From Cryptomeria japonica (lineage: Eukaryota; Streptophyta; Pinopsida; Cupressales; Cupressaceae): a stretch of 64,000 nucleotides of DNA. The stretch lies in the NCBI RefSeq assembly GCF_030272615.1, contig NC_081405.1:609634677-609698676 (forward strand), written 5' to 3'. The notes under the pieces were generated by a model. The model did no database searches. It saw nothing but the letters and a program-made list of their open reading frames with translations, and was not told where the DNA came from. This document shows, piece after piece, positions 35,490 through 47,338 of this stretch. Position 1 is the stretch's first letter. Each line of letters starts with the position of its first letter. A program made the translations under genes and the position numbers.

Positions 35490-37752
35490 ATGGTAGGTAA
35501 TCGAAGGATGGCAACATTAGAGCCTATAGTTGGAGATATGGTCAAGTCCCATAGTGTCTTCATAGCGGTTGACAACTACCAGGCAAAGCACCAGGCCACA
35601 GTCATTGAGGCTACAGGTATGATCAGAGGTATTGGTTTTTCATTATTATTTGACTCAGGAGTGACTGACTCCTTTATATCTCCATTGGTTGTGGAACATT
35701 ATGGGCTAGTGGTAGTTAGGCAAGGTGTCAGTTGGGAAGTGGAGTTAGCATTAGGGGCTAGAGTGTCAGTGGATTCAAAGGTTAGGGGATGTCTACTCCA
35801 GATTGGTAATACCACCTCCCTAGTAGACCTTAGAGTTACACCACTCAGATCTTATGGCATCGTACTTGGCATGGATTGGCTTTATGCCCACAGAGCGAAG
35901 ATGGATTGTCACTTGAAAAAGATTAAGTGTGAGGATGATCATGGTGCTCCCATAGTAATCGCTGGGATTTAGAGGCCCATGTCTCTTCGTATGATTTCCA
36001 CTATGCCGCTTAAGTGGAGCATGCGAAAGGGATGCCTGTTGTTTGCTATCACCATCAGTGATAGAGAGGAAGAAAATGAGAAGGAGCCTTCCATAGATGA
36101 TCATCCCATCCTTGAGGCCTTTGCAGATGTACTTCTATCTGAGCTACCTAGTATGCCACCTAGCAAAGAGATTGACTTCCACATAAATCTAGTACCAGGA
36201 GTCGAGCCAGTTTCGAGAGCACCTTATAGGATGACCACACATGAGCTTAATGAGCTCAAGATGCAGCTAGAAGAACTCTTAGAGAAGGGTCACATTCATC
36301 CTAGCATCTCCCCTTGGGGTGCACTAGTCATCTTCGTGAAGAAGAAGGATGAGTCCCTTCAATTATGCATGGATTATAGGCATCTGAATAAAGTAACCAT
36401 CAAGAACCGCTATCCCTTGCCCAGGATCGATGACTTGTTTGATCAACTTCAGGGTGCTAAAGTGTTCTCCAAAATAGATCTGAAGTTAGGGTATCATCAA
36501 TTGAGGATTGTGGAGAGTGATATCCACAAGACCGCATTTCGCACTAGATACAGGCACTATGAGTTCACTGTGGTTCCATTCGGTCTTACGAATGCTCCAG
36601 CTATATTCATGAGTCTCATGAATGGGGTATTCCATACTTTCCTCAACCGGTTTGTGATTGTGTTGCTCGATGACATATTGATATATTCTCGAAATGAGAG
36701 TGAGCATGAGGAGCATTCGAGGCAGGTTTTGCAGTGTTTGAGGGACAACCAGTTGTTCGATAGTTTGTCAAAGTGTGCTTTCTTTAGATCAAAGGTCAAG
36801 TACCTGGGGCATGTTATACCTGATGATCGAATCTCAGTCGACCCATCAAAGATCAGAGCTATTATGGATTGGCCAGCACCAACCAGTGTGACAGAGGTCG
36901 GGAGCTTCATGGGTTTGGCAGTGTACTACAAATGCTTTGTTGAGGGATTTTCCAGAGTTGCACACTCCATCACATCCCTCCAGCGAAAGAGAAAGAAATT
37001 TGAGTGGACAAAGAAGTGTGAGAGGGCTTTTTAGGATCTGAAAAGGGCACTCACTAGTGTACCTATCCTCATTGTGCCAGACCCCATGGCTGATTTCATG
37101 GTATGCATGGATCCTTCCTTGGATGGATTAGGAGTAGTCCTTATGTAAGAGGGTCGAGTTATAGCATACGAGTCTAGGAAACTTAAGACTCATGAGCTTA
37201 ACTATCTTATGCATGACCTAGAGCTTGTAGCAGTAGTACATGCACTTGTGAGGTGGAGACACTTCCTTTTGGATCATCACTTCGAGCTTCATTCAAACCA
37301 TCAGAGTTTGGAATACATCTTCACGTAGCCTAATCTTAATGCACATCAAAGGAGAAGGATGGAGTTCCTTTGAAAGTATGATTTTGATGTCCACTACATC
37401 AAAGGGAAGGAGAACATAGTCATAGATGCCTTGAGTAGGAGATGACATGAGGTATACTCCATATCTAGGAGCACAGATTTGAGAGACTGTATATTGCAAT
37501 AGTTGCCAGAGGATGGATGGTATATAGAGGATTGAAAGAGGATTTGATCTCAGGAGACCCTAGAGGGGAAGTATGTGGATTACTCATTAGAGTCCGATGG
37601 ACTACTATGCCATAGAGGGCACATCTATGTACCTTCTCCCAAGGGATTGCGAGAGTTCATTGTCATGGATGCTCATAGAGCTCGTTATGTAGAACATCCC
37701 AAGGTTAAGAAGATGCATGCAGACTTGAGACAGTTATATCATTGGCTAGGTT
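35490..37752 (+). pseudogene. Chromovirus protease, reverse transcriptase and RNase H
   Basis: Same frame as gag. The aspartic protease active site is LLFDSGVTDSFIS (~35643-35682; the usual Asp-Ser/Thr-Gly is kept). RT blocks follow: [46 protein letters not shown] (catalytic Asp ~36477), [13 protein letters not shown] and LLDDILIYS (catalytic Asp pair at ~36669; usual Tyr/Phe is Leu). RNase H region 37090-37450 includes YESRKLKTHELNY and ALSRR. Integrase begins near 37600 with YVEHPKVKKMHADL and is cut at 37752 by copia A. Stops include 35970 and 37032 (TAG), 37146 (TAA) and 37443 (TGA), all explainable as Gln or Arg codons changed by C-to-T. Confidence 0.92.
37748..37752. other. Target duplication of copia A, left copy
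   Basis: AGGTT here and AGGTA at 45112-45116 flank copia A. The final base differs, and removing the element restores the integrase reading (HWLG...ARCPEC). Confidence 0.75.
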
Positions 37753-39245
37753 TGTTGGCATTATGTGAACTAGTATGAGGACATGATGACATTGTACGTT
37801 GTCATTGATGTTAATATGCTGAAGAAGAGAGAAATGGTATGTTACCAAGAACCGGCATATGTGAGAACTAGTATAACATTGTGAACTAGTATATGTGCCA
37901 AAGTGAAGCAGTGTGTTTGTTCAAGGTGAACCAGCATGTGGTTATGGGAACCGATACATGGAAGCTTTGTATGACTACCGGCTGCTAGTCTCAACTTTAG
38001 GGTTTTCGATTGAAGTGCCTCAAGCCTCTATGACTCAATCGGTGACTTTGTGTGATGAGTTAGCATTGTAACAAAGAATAGATCATGTTGCCATGACAGC
38101 CTTGTGTATGTGAAGGATCTTGCATGAAGGAGATTGTTCTCTTCTACCTCAGGAATGTGCAAAGTCTATAAATAGTGAAAATGCGTGATGGGTTATCAGC
38201 CACCATGAAAGCGGTGGAAAATGACTAATGGTGAATGTCTTGAGATCAGTTCAAGACTGTTGCATTTAATGCAATATGTTCAATAGTCAGGATTGAACCA
38301 TTTAAATTTCTTAACCTAATAGGTTTAGGGTTTAGGGTTTATGCTACCAACCTATCTTTCCTATAAGGTCATTGTTGTGTTTCTTTCGGAAGTTGTTGGT
38401 AAAAGTTGTGTGTGAGTATCCAAGTAAAGAGATACATGATTCTTCCTAGACCAAAAGAGAGAAGTGATACCTGCAAAGTGTAAGTGAAGAAGGTTAAGAG
38501 GAGCTAAAGCAGATCTACATTGGCATTAAGTGTTCTTACCAGATCATTGTAATACCTGATGATCTCTAACCACTTCAACATTTGGGAAATCCCTTAACAG
38601 GGTAGCTTTAACCGGCTTACTATAAATCCTTTAACATGGTGAATCAAAACCATTGAGTTTTAAAATCCTCTAACAAGGTAATGTTTAACAGGGTTTAACC
38701 CTTAACCGAGTATTCTAGCCATCCATTAACCGGGTGATCCCTCACAGGATCGGTTCCTAAAAGTACCTATTGTATCAGTCTTTAATCGAACAAGGCTCCT
38801 AACAAAGTGGACTTCTAAAGAGTTCAAAAATAGCTTGTGGGTATTCATCCCCACTGGGTTTTTCCCAATTGGGTTTGCATGTGAAAAATTTGTGTGTCAT
38901 GTGTGGTGTTATTCATGTGATGGTTTAAGTGATTTGTGTCTGAATGTAAATCATGTTAATCTAGTTGTTTATATATCTTTGATGATAGATTACCTATTCA
39001 TGCACTAGAGTGAAATGGAAATGAAGTATTAGATTGTATGAAAAGATAAGTGTCAACTGGTTTATGCTTGTCTTAGTTATTCTGGGTTTTGTCTATTGTA
39101 CTCTGTTTAAGACCATTGTTACTGTTTGTCTATCAAAGCATAGTGTCTGCTGACAAATTGGTTTAGGATTGTGTTTTTGTCTATTCTGATTCACCCCCCC
39201 CTCTCAGTACCAGTTTGGTACTATCTGTTCATCATTGAGTTATCA
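37753..39245 (+). repeat. 5' LTR of copia A
   Basis: It starts TGTTGGCATTATG and ends GAGTTATCA. It contains two tandem telomere-like units (AGGTTTAGGGTTTAGGG, 38321-38340) and the shared motif TTCACCCCCCCCTCTCAGTA near 39190. Many AACCGG/TTAACCGGG motifs lie in 38600-38760. Confidence 0.93.
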
Positions 39246-39247
39246 AT

Positions 39248-39259
39248 TGGTATTAGAGC
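39248..39259 (+). other. Primer binding site of copia A
   Basis: TGGTATTAGAGC lies two bases after the LTR. It differs from the tRNA-Met complement by one C-to-T change; the copy at 62730 has the same variant, so it is probably functional in this family. Confidence 0.85.
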
Positions 39260-39316
39260 ATCCTCCAGGTCCTCTATGTTATTAGCTTAACCGCTTGAGG
39301 AAAAGATCCGAGTCTA

Positions 39317-40496
39317 ATGATGAAGAGGGAAGGTCCAAATTTCAATAGAGAAAGTTCCAGTATATGGAAAGACAAAATGAAGATATACATCAGAAGCATG
39401 GGTGCTCCACACTGGAGCTATGTTGAGAATGCTTATGTTGCCCCTGCCGGTACTCTCATCGATGACCAAAAGAGAGAAATGCAAGAGAATGGGCAAGTCA
39501 TGGAAGACCTAATTAGAAGTTTATCTAACATTGAGTCTATTGATGTCCAAGATAAAGTAAATCCCAAAGAAGTATTAGATACTCTTGAAAATATCTATGG
39601 TGGTGATGAGCATGTAAAACAAGCTAAGGAAGAAAGCCTTAGAGGGAAGTTTCAAGACATGCGGATGGTTGAAGGTGAGACCATTCAACAGTATGGAATA
39701 AAAATCAAAACTATTGTCAGAGATATCAAGAGTGTAGGTGGTAAAATGGAAGATTCCATCATGGTAAGCAAAGTCCTGAGATCCTTATTACCGATCTATG
39801 CAATAAGGGTTGCTACTATTCAGGATTTGAGATCAATAGACAAGACTAAGGTATCCCTAGACTCCATCATTGCAAAGTTGACAACCTATGAGCTAAATAG
39901 TTCTGATGGTAGTGTTCAAAAGATTGAATCAACTTTTAAAGCCTCTTCTGTACCATCCAGAAAAGGAAAAGAAGCTAGCACTAGTGGTGAACCGAGACAG
40001 CAGAGAAATGGATGATGATGAGATTATAATGGAATTTGAAGCTCTTCTTGCTAGGAAACTTCCTAAAGGAACCGGTAAATACAGAGGTAAGCTCCCTTTG
40101 AAATGCTTTTTTTGTAACCAGATAGGACATATTGTTGTAAACTGTCATAATGGTGACAACAAGGACAAACCAGAAAGGTTCAAGGAATTCAAAGGAGGAA
40201 ACTGGAGAAACTATTTTGTGGCAGTTGATGAAGGTGTCACGGATGAGGAGTCAAAAGATGAAGAAAATGAAGATATTGTGTTTTTTCCTGTGAAGGAAGA
40301 TGTGTTAGACAAGAAGGCTCTTGTCTCCTGCTTTGATAATTCCAATGAGTGGATTATTGATAGTGGTTGTTCTCACCATATGACTGGTGACCTGAGCAAG
40401 TTTATATCCTTGGAAGAGTATGATGGTGGTGTGGTTTGCTTTGGTAATGATACACCATGTATGGTCAAAGGTAGAGGGTCCATCTCTTTGAATTGA
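39317..40496 (+). pseudogene. Copia A Gag and protease
   Basis: MMKREGPNFNRESSSIWKDK opens a typical copia Gag (UBN2-like pattern, with EGETIQQYGIKIKT and LRSLLPIYAIRV). A frameshift near 40005 leads to the zinc knuckle CFFCNQIGHIVVNC (~40107) and the protease site IDSGCSHHMTG (~40359-40390). The TGA at 40494 replaces the Gly codon seen in the related copy at 63983. The A2 copy at 62799 keeps gag and protease in one frame, which shows that the shift here is damage. Confidence 0.9.
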
Positions 40497-40499
40497 AAG

Positions 40500-41453
40500 A
40501 GTAGTGCTCACAATGTGTATTGGGTTGATGGTCTAAGACACAACCTTCTAAGTGTTGCCTAGTTGAATGATAGTGGTCTCACTCTAGAACTAAAGAATGG
40601 AGTGTACAGAATCAAAGGAAAGAATGGTGAATTGGTGGCTACTGGCATGCAAACCAAAGGTAACCTATTTCAGTTGAATGCAAATATAAGTACATGTCTT
40701 ATGGTTAAATTTGATGATAGCTAGATATGGCATAGGAGACTCTGCCATGTAAACTTTGATAACATTATGAAGGCTAGTAAGATCAAGGCAGTTAGAGGTT
40801 TTCCGGTGCTGAGCAAACTAGAAAATACCTTGTGCAAAGAGTGTCAACTGGGGAAAATGTCTTCCTCAACATTTTAAGGTAAACCTTTCATTGCTGACAA
40901 TTTGCTTGATCTTGTGCATACTAATTTGTGTGGTCCTATGTAAACTAGGAGTGTGCAGGGTGATAGGTACTTCATGATTCTCACTAATGACTACTCAAGA
41001 ATGATGTGGGTCACATTCTTGAAAGACAAGTTTGAAGCCTTTATAAAGTTTAAGGCTTTCAGAGCACTAGTGGAGAAGGAAAGCAGTAAAAGGATCAAGT
41101 GCCTAAGAACTGATCAAGGAGGGGAATTCATTTCCGGTGAATTCAATAAGTACTGTGAAGAACATGGCATCAAGAGGCAACTGTCTGCCCCCCGAACTCC
41201 ACAGCAGAATGGCCTAGCAAAGAGGAATAACTAGACTATGGTTGAAGCAGTTAGAATTATGCTAATTCAAGGAAAGGTAGCTCACACCTTTTGGAGAGAA
41301 GCAGTGAGCGCTGCAGTCTACATAATGAACCAGGTACTCATAAAAAAAGGTAAGGATAAAACTCCTTATGAGTATTGGACTGGTAAGACACTTATGGTTA
41401 GCTACTTTAGAGTGTTTGGTAGCAAATGTTACATCAAGAGGAGTGAACACTAG
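40500..41453 (+). pseudogene. Copia A integrase
   Basis: The HHCC zinc-binding region (WHRRLCHVNFDNI ... CKECQLGK, 40730-40860) is followed by the catalytic core. The first catalytic Asp, in the family motif HTDLCGP, is Asn here (HTNLCGP, ~40920). The second, in RTDQGGEF (~41109), is present. The catalytic Glu of the family motif NGVAERKN is Lys (NGLAKRNN, ~41210). With two of three catalytic residues gone and stops near 40560, 40728, 40877, 40940 and 41232, this integrase would be inactive. Confidence 0.9.
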
Positions 41454-42830
41454 AGAAAATTTGATGCAAAATGTGATGAGGGAATATTCCTAGGGTATTC
41501 CACCAAGAGCAAAGCTCTCAAGTGTTTCAATAATAGGACTCAGAGAATTATGGAAAGCATCAAAGTAAGAGTTGATGAAACCTCTGAGAAAACTGAGGAA
41601 ACCAGTAGTAAGCAAGTGGTAAATGAACTGGTTGTAACCTTTTGGGAACCGGTTTCCAGTCACCCAAGTACCAATAACAGTGTTCCTACATCGGTAGATG
41701 TAGATGTTGATACTGATGGAGATGAGGATAAAGAAGAAAAGCAAAAGTTATCTATCAAGACCATTCCTCAGTATGTCAAGATAAATCATGATTCTAAGCA
41801 GATCATAGGAGATAAGGATGCAGGAATCCTTACAAGAAGAAAGGTCAAAGAAAACTCATGTATGATCTCTGAATTTGAGCCTAGATCATTCAAGGAGGCA
41901 CATAAACATCAAGACTGGTTCAAGGCAATGGAAGAGGAACTTGACCAGATAAAGAGAAATGGTACATGGTCTTTGCTACCCAGACCGGATCATAAAAATG
42001 TCATTGGTACCAAATGGGTTTTCAAAAATAAGTTGAATGAGGATGGCACACTGATTAGAAACAAAGCTAGACTGGTGTGTAAAGGATATGCTCAAGAAGA
42101 AGGAGAAGACTATGGAGAAACCTTTGCTCCTGTAGCTAGATTGGAAGGAGTTCGTATGCTTCTTGCATATGAAGCTTTTAAAGGATTCAAAGTATATCAA
42201 ATGGATGTAAATATGCATTCCTAAATGGTGTACTTGAAGAGGAGGTGTATATAGAGCAACTAGATGGGTTTGCCCTATCTAAAGATAGTGACATGGTGTG
42301 TAGGCTACATAAAGCCTTATATGGTCTAAAGAAGGCACCTAGAGCATGGTATGAACGCTTGCACTCCCATCTTGTGAAGATTTGATTTCAGAGAACAAGC
42401 GAAGATAGCAATATCTACTTGAAGTCTAAAGGAGATTAGATCCTGATTTGTGAGGTATTTTTTGATGACATTATCTGTGGTGGAGATGACAAGATGAGTC
42501 ATGAGTTTGCAGATGAGATGAAGAAAGAGTTTGAGATGTCACTCATAGGGGAGATTAAGTTCTTCATTGGACTGTAGATCCAGCAGATGAAAGATGGCAT
42601 GTTTGTCACTCAATCCAAGTATGTCAAAGAGGTGTTACAGACCTTTGGGATGGAAGGTAGCAAACCGGTTGGTACACCGATGGTGACTGGTTGTAAACTA
42701 TCCAAGGAGGATGACTTAGCATTGATTGATGAGAAGGAATACCGATCAATGATTGGTAAGTTGCATTATGTAGTGCATAGTAGACCAGATATTGCACATG
42801 CAGTTGCCATTACTGCAAGGTTCTAGAAAA
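41454..42830 (+). pseudogene. Copia A reverse transcriptase
   Basis: After an acidic linker (41550-41760, Glu/Asp/Ser-rich), RT begins near 41930: [28 protein letters not shown] and [18 protein letters not shown] frameshift near 42215 disrupts the block that should read on into [11 protein letters not shown]. Then LHKALYGLKKAPRAWYE and the active-site block VFFDDIICGG (~42456; the usual Tyr-Val-Asp-Asp is Phe-Phe-Asp-Asp). Stops lie near 42382, 42437 and 42573. Copia RT copies element RNA into DNA in the cytoplasmic particle. Confidence 0.92.
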
Positions 42831-43355
42831 GTCCAAGAGAATCCCACTTGGTTGCAGTCAAGCGGATTCTTAGGTATCTCAAGGGAACTATTGATTATGG
42901 ATTGTGGTAATCTAGATGACCGGAAGAGCACAACCGGTGGTGCATTCTTTCTCGCTGGTAGATTGGTCTCATGGATGAGTAAGAAGCAAAGTTGTATCTC
43001 TCAGTCTACAGTGGAAGCAGAGTATGTTTCAGCTTTCATAAACTGCACTCAGACAATTTGGATGAAGCATGTATTAAATGGCTTTAGAGTTCCTGTATCT
43101 GAACCGGTAAGTATATTTTGTGACAATACTAGTGCAATTAACATCTCCAAGAATCCGGTTTTACATTCTAGAACCAAGCACTTTGAGCTTAAGTATCATT
43201 TCTTGAGGGAAAAGGTTCAGAACAAAGAGATTGCACTAGAACATGTTTCCAGTAAGGAGTAGTTAGTAGACATATTTACCAAGCCTCTCCCAAAGGCTAC
43301 ATTTATATACTTAAGAGGCAAATTAGGAGTGTTGCCCCTTCAGGAGGTAAAATAA
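42831..43355 (+). pseudogene. Copia A RNase H, internally deleted
   Basis: The frame runs from KSPRESHLVAVKRILRYLKG to YGLW (~42908) and then jumps to NLDDRKSTTGGAFFLAGR. About 20 residues are missing, including the family motif YSDADWAG that supplies the first catalytic acid. The rest is present: SQSTVEAEYVSA (~43005), FCDNTSAINISKNP (~43120), HSRTKHFELKYHFLRE and DIFTKPLPKATF (~43270). It ends at TAA 43353-43355. Confidence 0.9.
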
Positions 43356-43605
43356 AGGTATATGCTCCACATCAGTCAAGTATTGCATAGTCAAATTTTT
43401 CTTCAGGATTGATGTGTTGAAGGATGCTACTCCTCAGGGGGAGCAACATAATGGAACAGGGAAGCTTGTGCCTCCACTTTGGCATTGTTGTCAAAGGGGG
43501 AGAAGAAGTGAAGTAGAGAAGATATCTATAGAAATTGGGGGAGAAGATGTGTTGGGGGAGAAGATGTGAAGCGGAGAGATATCATTGTATATTGCCATTA
43601 ATGCC

Positions 43606-43616
43606 AAAGAGGGAGA
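43606..43616 (+). other. Polypurine tract of copia A
   Basis: AAAGAGGGAGA lies directly before the 3' LTR. A second purine motif (TCAAAGGGGGAGA) lies ~115 bp upstream at 43491-43503. Confidence 0.85.
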
Positions 43617-43617
43617 T

Positions 43618-45111
43618 TGTTGACATTATGTGAACTAATATGAGGACATGATGACACTGTATGTTGTCATTAATGCCAATATGCTAAAGAAGAGAAAACC
43701 GGTATGTTACCAAGAACTGGTATATGTGAGAACCGATATAACATTGTGAATCGATATATGTGCCAAAGTGAAGCGGTGTGTTTGTTTAAGGTGAACCAGC
43801 ATGTGGTTATGGGAACCGGTACATGGAACCTTTGTATGACTACTGATTGGCAGTCTCAACTTTAGGGTTTCCGGTTGAAGTGCCTCAAGCTCGTGTGACT
43901 CAATCGGTGAATTTGTGTGATGAGTAAGCATTGTAACAAAGAAAATATCATGTTGCCATGATAGCCTTGTGCGCATGAAGGATCTTGCATGAAGGATATT
44001 GTTCTCTTCTACCTCGGGAATGTGCAAAGTCTGTAAACAGTGAAAATGTGTGATGGGTTAGCAGCCGCCATGAAAGCGATGGAAAATGAATAATGGTGAA
44101 CATCTTGAGATTAGTTCAAGTCTGTTGCATTTAATGCAATATGTTCAATGATCAAGATTAAACCATTTGAATTGCTTAACCTAACAGGTTTAGGGTTTAG
44201 GGTTTATGCTTCTTACCTATCTTTCCTATAAGGTCATTGTTGTGTTTCTTTTTGAAGTTGTTGGCAAAAGTTGTGTGTGAGTATCCAAGTGAAGAGATAC
44301 GTGATTCTTGCCAAACCAAAAGAGAAAAGTGATACCTACAGAGTGTAAGTACAGAAGGTGAAGAGGAGCTAAAACGGATCTACATTGGCATTGAGTGTTG
44401 TTACCAGATCATTGTAATACTTGTTGATCTCTAAACACTTCAACAGTTGGGAAATCCCTTAACAAGGTAGCTTTAACCGGCTTACTATAAATCCTTTAAC
44501 GGGGGTGACTCAAAACCATTGAGTTCTTGAAATCCTCTAACAAGGTAACCTTTAACAGGGTTTAACCCTTAACCGGGTATTCTAGCCATCCCTTAATCGG
44601 GTGATCCCTAACAGGATTGGTTCCTAACAGAACCTATTGTATCAGTCTTTAACCAGACAAGGCTCCTAACAAAGAGGACTTCTAAAGAGTTCAAAAATAG
44701 CTTGTGGGTATTCATCCCCACTGTGGTTTTTCCTAGTTGGGTTTCCATGTGAAAAATCTGTGTGTCATGTGTGCTGTTATTCATGTGATGGTTTAAGTGA
44801 TTTGTGTCTGAAGGTAAATCATGTTAATCTTGTTGTTTATATGTCTTTGATGATAGATTACCTATTCGTGCACTAGGGTGAAATGGAAATGAAGTATTAG
44901 ATTGTATGAAAAGATAAGTGTCAACCAGTTTATGCTTGTCTCAGTTATTCTAGGTTTTACTGGTTGTACTCTGTTTAAGACCGATGTTACTATTTGTCTA
45001 TCAAAGCACAGTGTCTGCTGACAAACCGGTTTAGGATTGTGTTTTTGTCTGTACTGATTCACCCCCCTCTTAGTACCGGTTTGGTACTATCCGTTCATCA
45101 TTGAGTTATCA
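43618..45111 (+). repeat. 3' LTR of copia A
   Basis: It is collinear with 37753-39245 over the full length, starting TGTTGACATTATG and ending GAGTTATCA. The telomere-like pair is at 44187-44205. Confidence 0.93.
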
Positions 45112-46305
45112 AGGTATGCAATAGCTTATTATTGAGTTAGTAGCCCGATGCCCTGAGTGTTAGAGAGTCAAGGCAGAGCACCACCATCCAAGTGGGTTGC
45201 TCCAGTCTCATGCTATACCAGAGTGGAAGTGGGATACTATATCCATGGATTTCATCATTGGTCTTCCCATGTCATCTCGTCGCCATGATGCTATGTTGGT
45301 GACAGTTGACAAGTTGACCAAAGTGGCCCACTTCTCACCAGTCCGGACTACCTTCACAGCACCAGCAGTGGCACAGGTGTTCTTGCAAGACATTCTCAGG
45401 CTTCATGGCATTCCACACAAGATTATTTGTGATAGGGATTTCCTCTTCACTTCTTCCTTTTGGAAGGCATTACAGGCAGCAATGGGCACCAAGCTCAATT
45501 TCAGCACAGCCTATCATCCAAAAATGGATGGACAGATAGAGCAGGTTAATGAGGTGTTAGAGGATATGCTCCACATGTAGGTCATGGATCATCAGACCAG
45601 ATGGGAGGAGTACCTTCATTTAGTAGAGTTTGCCTATAATAATGGGCATCACACTTCTTTGGGGATGCCACCTTTTTAGGATTTGTACGACATACCTTGT
45701 AGGACACCTTTGAGTTGGGACCGTATTGAGGATAGAGTGCCCATAGGCCCTGAGATGGTTTGTGATATGGAGCAATAGGTAATTTTGATTAGACAGCACC
45801 TTAGAGAGGCATAGGATAGGTAGAAATATGTAGATGCAAAGAGGATAGACCAGAGTTACATGGTTGGGGACAGAGTTTTTCTGAGAGTGCGGCCGCATAA
45901 GAGTCCAATCCATTATGGAAAGGGTTCTAAGCTCACACCTCACTTTGTTGGACCTTTTGAGATGCTTGAGAGGATAGGACCAGTTACTTATCACCTAGCT
46001 TTGCCACCTAGCCTATCATGCATCCACAATGTGTTTCATGTTTCTGTTTTGAGGAAATATATCTATGATGAGTCTCATATTTTAGATTGGAATGCCTTGC
46101 AGGTGGAGTCAGATGGGAATCTAGCTTTGGAGCCCATTCACATTTTGGCTCAACAGAAGTTGGCCCTTTGAGGTTGAGAGCTAGACCAGGTTAGCGTCTA
46201 GAGGGATTGCTATGATGAGGTTACAACTTCATGGGAGGATGCAACACGTATGAGATCTCAGTACCCTCATCTTTTTGATGAACTCCAGGAGGAAGTTCAT
46301 CCCTA
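45112..46305 (+). pseudogene. Chromovirus integrase, remaining part, with chromodomain-like tail
   Basis: This continues the frame cut at 37752. The CPEC half of the HHCC motif lies at ~45150. Catalytic core: MDFIIGLP (first Asp, ~45247), CDRDFLFTSSFW (second Asp, ~45430) and YHPKMDGQIEQVNEVLE (catalytic Glu, ~45540). GKGSKLTPHFVGPFEMLERIG and HNVFHVSVLRKY are the usual gypsy integrase C-terminal (GPY/F) blocks. The tail (46130-46300) ends TSWEDATRMRSQYPHLFDEL, like the truncated chromodomain of chromoviruses, which in other species directs insertion to heterochromatin. Stops at 45578, ~45677, ~45777, ~45811, ~45820, 46169 and 46175 all sit where Gln or Arg is expected. Confidence 0.9.
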
Positions 46306-46316
46306 GAGGGGGAGAG
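46305..46316 (+). other. Polypurine tract of the chromovirus
   Basis: AGAGGGGGAGAG is followed directly by the 3' LTR start TGTGAGGCCC. Confidence 0.9.
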
Positions 46317-47338
46317 TGTGAGGCCCTACCCCAACCCATCCTAGCTTTTCAGTGATTTTCATGTTGGAACTATTATGGATGCTTTATTTTATGCATTATG
46401 GATATAGAACTTTATATGATCCCACGAATTTGATAACATTGGTATATTGATGCTTCGTTTCTATACATTATGAGTATAGAATTTAATATGATTCTAGAAT
46501 AGGATAACATTGAGATGATGTATGTCATTATTTGATTTGTAGGACTTCATTATGATGCTAGAAATATGTATGCATATCTTATGAATGGATTAAATTATGA
46601 GGATTATGATGAATTGCTTATGTGAATTGCTTTGATATGTAGCAAATTGTATTGTATAATGTCAATTCTATGCAGAATGATTGAATTGTATTATTGATTT
46701 TGTGTTTAATATTATATGAGGATATTGAAAAGTACTAATATTTAAATTGAGATGCACAGGAAATTATCCATGTGACCATGGAAATATTATGGAGAATCAA
46801 GCCTAGGCTTATGTACATTTGTAAAACCAAGTGTTGTCTACTTGGAGAGACAACACCCCATATGTATCATATTTTATTCATAAACGTAATTGTTTTCATG
46901 TGTGTAAATTGTATTCATTAAATTTGTTTAAATCATTCAAGGGACAATTGCCATGTGTATAATTGTGATGTGGAATTATTTTTGTAGTGTCACTTGACAC
47001 ATATGTTGTATGTTGTGTTGGCAATTGTCATGTCACTTTTTGGAGAGAATTATTTTTTGTTTAATTGTTATATTTCCAAATTATCCTTGAAGGTACCAAG
47101 AAATCTAGGATAGTGAGCCATAAGGAGGTTCAACTCAGAGTTGACCCGTAGGTTAACTTTATGTGGACTTTCTAAGGGTTAAATCAACTCCTAGAGTTAG
47201 TTTTAGAGAAATGTTATTAGGCTTCACGGGGTACCTATGGGTGAAGGCCAAATCTGGCCATGTGTCCTTCCCCTAGGGCTTGTTTAACTACCCAAAAAAA
47301 TAGTTTTCCCAAGATCGACGAATTCCATCTATAGGAGG
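46317..47338 (+). repeat. Chromovirus 3' LTR, first segment
   Basis: It is collinear with 29343-30362. It is interrupted by the LTR2 element after GGAGG (47334-47338) and resumes at 56552. Confidence 0.92.

Larger units (their letters stand above)
37753..45111 (+). mobile_element. Ty1/copia element A, inserted in the chromovirus integrase
   Basis: LTRs are 37753-39245 (1493 bp) and 43618-45111 (1494 bp). The PBS is 39248-39259 and the PPT 43606-43616. Gag, protease, integrase, RT and RNase H follow in copia order (integrase before RT). The two LTRs are collinear but carry scattered substitutions, so the insertion is not recent. It is split from full function by stops, two frameshifts and a deletion in RNase H. 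Confidence 0.93.

Noticed and set aside
36486-36910. Two minus-strand ORFs inside the chromovirus RT
   Set aside because: They are shadows of the RT frame, which carries recognisable motifs on the plus strand.
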